64,000 nucleotides of DNA from DATARN01 sp963851105 (lineage in GTDB: Bacteria; Actinomycetota; Acidimicrobiia; Acidimicrobiales; Palsa-688): positions 643,364 through 707,363 of the forward strand of contig CAWKNP010000002.1 in NCBI GenBank assembly GCA_963851105.1, written 5' to 3'. Position 1 is the first letter of the stretch, and every line of letters starts with the position of its first letter. Both the position numbers and the translations under genes were made by a program. Shown piece after piece: positions 62,702 to 64,000 of this stretch. A model generated the notes under the pieces. That model was not told the origin of the DNA, made no database searches, and worked only from the letters and a program-made list of their open reading frames with translations.

Positions 62702-63412
62702 TCAGCTGTCGAGCATGTCCCACTCGTAGCCCAGGACCCACCGGATCGCCGAGATCTTCCCCGACAGGTAACCCCACGACCAGTCGTCCTTGACGTTGGA
62801 CATGAGCTCCTCGATTCCGTATTGCTCCTCGACACGCCGCTTGGCCGCAAGCATGCCCTCGACGATGTCTGGAGCCCAGTCCGACGGAATAGCGTCATCG
62901 GGCGGCTTGCGGCCATACCACAGCTTGTCGAACAGCTCCGCCTCGACGGCGAGGATGTCGGATACAGCGCTGAGTGTCTCCGTTTGGACGTTGTGCTTGA
63001 ACGCCACGTCCATGTGGTCGACGAGCAGCCGCCGCAGTTGCGGCATCTCCCACGTGCGTATACGGAAGGGCGGCTTCGTCCGCTCGAAGTTGGCGATCCA
63101 GTCCTTGGCCCCGTTTGTAAAGTAACCGGATGCGATGAACAGGACGGTTGCCGGCCGCTCCGCCTGTGCCCAGGTGATAGTTCCCTGCAGGGCCTCCGGC
63201 GGGACGCCGCGCTCGTAGTGCTTGCAATCGACGAACCAGGTCTCGAGATACTTGTGCCCATCAATGTCGCGCGTCTCAATCTGAGCGACGATGTCGCGGC
63301 CTCGATCGGCCGGCGATGAGTCCTTGGGCGTCCCCTTCCGCCAGTCCACGTTCGCGAACCCGGTCTCTGACATCAGGTCGAAGCAAAGCTCCTCGAAGGC
63401 GGTCGGGCTCAA
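62702..63412 (-). CDS. Mrr-like restriction endonuclease (possible N-terminal frameshift)
   Basis: 236 residues from TTG 63412. PD-(D/E)xK core: FEELCFDLMSETGFANVDWRKG, DRGRDIVAQIE, LETWFVDCKHYERGVPPEALQGTI, matching Mrr_cat with Asp in GRDI and D-x-K in VDCKHY. The C-terminal ~120 residues are helical (ILAVEAELFDKLWYGRKPP) with unknown role. Mrr nucleases cut modified DNA. The conserved frame extends upstream (WWTLGAASFTALSPTAFEEL) without a usual start. GTG 63513 (ADTYDEPAEVLPDEEEAEQSV) lies in the adjacent frame, so a one-base indel near 63445 probably hides the true start. Confidence 0.75.
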   Translation of the reverse strand: MSPTAFEELCFDLMSETGFANVDWRKGTPKDSSPADRGRDIVAQIETRDIDGHKYLETWFVDCKHYERGVPPEALQGTITWAQAERPATVLFIASGYFTNGAKDWIANFERTKPPFRIRTWEMPQLRRLLVDHMDVAFKHNVQTETLSAVSDILAVEAELFDKLWYGRKPPDDAIPSDWAPDIVEGMLAAKRRVEEQYGIEELMSNVKDDWSWGYLSGKISAIRWVLGYEWDMLDS

Positions 63413-63513
63413 CGCGGTGAAGCTCGCCGCCCCCAGCGTCCACCACTTACCGACTGCTCGGCCTCCTCCTCGTCAGGAAGCACCTCAGCCGGTTCATCGT
63501 AGGTATCGGCCAC

Positions 63514-64000
63514 GCATGATCGTACGGCCAGCCATTGCACTGTCGGTACGGGCGAGTGCCCGGCATGTGGTGGCTGACGGCAGCGTTCACGTCGGCACCA
63601 GCCCCAAGATGGTCAGCCGTGAAGGGCCACCAGGCACGCTCATGCCCCGCTCAACTGTGAAGCGCCCAACATCCGGGTCCCCCTTCGGCCGCCGCGCGCC
63701 TCGATGTCCCCCGCACCGGGCGCACCAACTCCAGCGAGCGCCTACCGAGCCCGTCGCCGCCGGTGACATCGCCCAGAACGACACTCGCCCTCGCCGAGTC
63801 CATGAAGCAGACCAGCCCGCTCGTAATGGGCGGTCAGGATCGAAGCCGGACTCACACGTAGTCGTGCGGGCCTCGGTCGGGACGGGCACCCATCACCGTC
63901 GATACCGCGCCCGGAGCCAGTCCCTGAGCCGCCCCGATGGTGTGCACCAGGAGTGAGAACTTCTGTATGCGTCATTGCGGTCCTTCCAGGTCTGGCAGGG
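63514..64000. other. Gene-poor right end with repeat A, copy 3
   Basis: No supported gene. Apart from the repeat at 63826-63904, only short frames without motifs occur. Confidence 0.35.
63826..63904 (+). repeat. Dispersed repeat A, copy 3
   Basis: Contains GGGCGGTCAGGATCGAAGCC, TCACACGTAGTCGTGCGGG, GGTCGGGACGGGCACCCATC and ends CCGTCGATA. It aligns over its whole length with 21254-21331 and 48820-48899. Confidence 0.7.

Overview
The window is high-GC DNA with dense, mostly short accessory genes. BTAD and LAL-type regulators, a SigE-like ECF sigma factor, a BldC/excisionase-type HTH, DUF4232 and Ycf48-like secreted proteins, and many GTG/TTG starts point to an actinobacterium, possibly Acidimicrobiia or a related soil lineage. 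This is inference: no rRNA, tRNA or core housekeeping operon is present to place it. I found no CRISPR array.

Layout. 1-6.3 kb: a membrane protein with Ycf48/BNR-like repeats (cut by the window edge), an IS110 remnant, the first of two near-identical tyrosine recombinases, a two-gene ABC-2 exporter and a secreted GH16 glycosidase. 6.4-22.5 kb: an accessory strip of small genes: a VOC protein, a truncated nucleotidyltransferase, a CcdA/MazF-type toxin-antitoxin pair with a palindromic operator, two orphan immunity-like proteins, a cupin, an ArsR-type regulator, an aldo/keto reductase, a DJ-1/PfpI protein, several membrane proteins, and decayed sigma-factor, DUF4232, flavoprotein, GNAT and integrase genes. 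22.9-36 kb: the most structured block. Two secreted-protein genes with almost identical promoters and N-termini but unrelated C-termini lie in inverted orientation, sharing a 685-bp inverted repeat. The 10.7 kb between the repeats carries a beta/gamma-crystallin-like secreted protein, a hybrid histidine kinase (HK-REC-Hpt), an unusual BTAD-REC-EAL regulator translationally coupled to it, and a divergent LAL/LuxR regulator. 36-46 kb: a HEAT-repeat protein, the second tyrosine recombinase, a VapBC-like pair, a complete IS110-family transposase, a nucleotidyltransferase toxin-antitoxin pair, an Imm1-like immunity protein, a frameshifted ATP-grasp gene, and a possible polymorphic-toxin tail with a small membrane partner beside an IstB remnant. 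46-64 kb: an ECF sigma/anti-sigma pair, a lipoprotein, a TetR/NTF2-like divergent pair, an SRPBCC protein, an acyltransferase, a Castor/Pollux-type RCK channel and an Mrr-like nuclease, mixed with many broken genes (SpoIIE phosphatase, FAD/Rieske oxidoreductase, DUF389, Nramp and anti-sigma fragments).

Two themes run through the window. First, mobility: twin recombinases, IS110 and IS21 traces, and at least three families of short dispersed intergenic repeats, several beginning with the same ~10-bp core (TTCGGCGGTC-like). Second, decay: about seventeen genes are frameshifted, truncated or joined to fragments of unrelated genes, while the longest genes (782-942 codons) are intact. Some shifts may be sequencing indels. 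The mosaic joins (relaxase to LivF, propeller to SpoIIE, methyltransferase to Nramp to anti-sigma kinase) are harder to explain that way.
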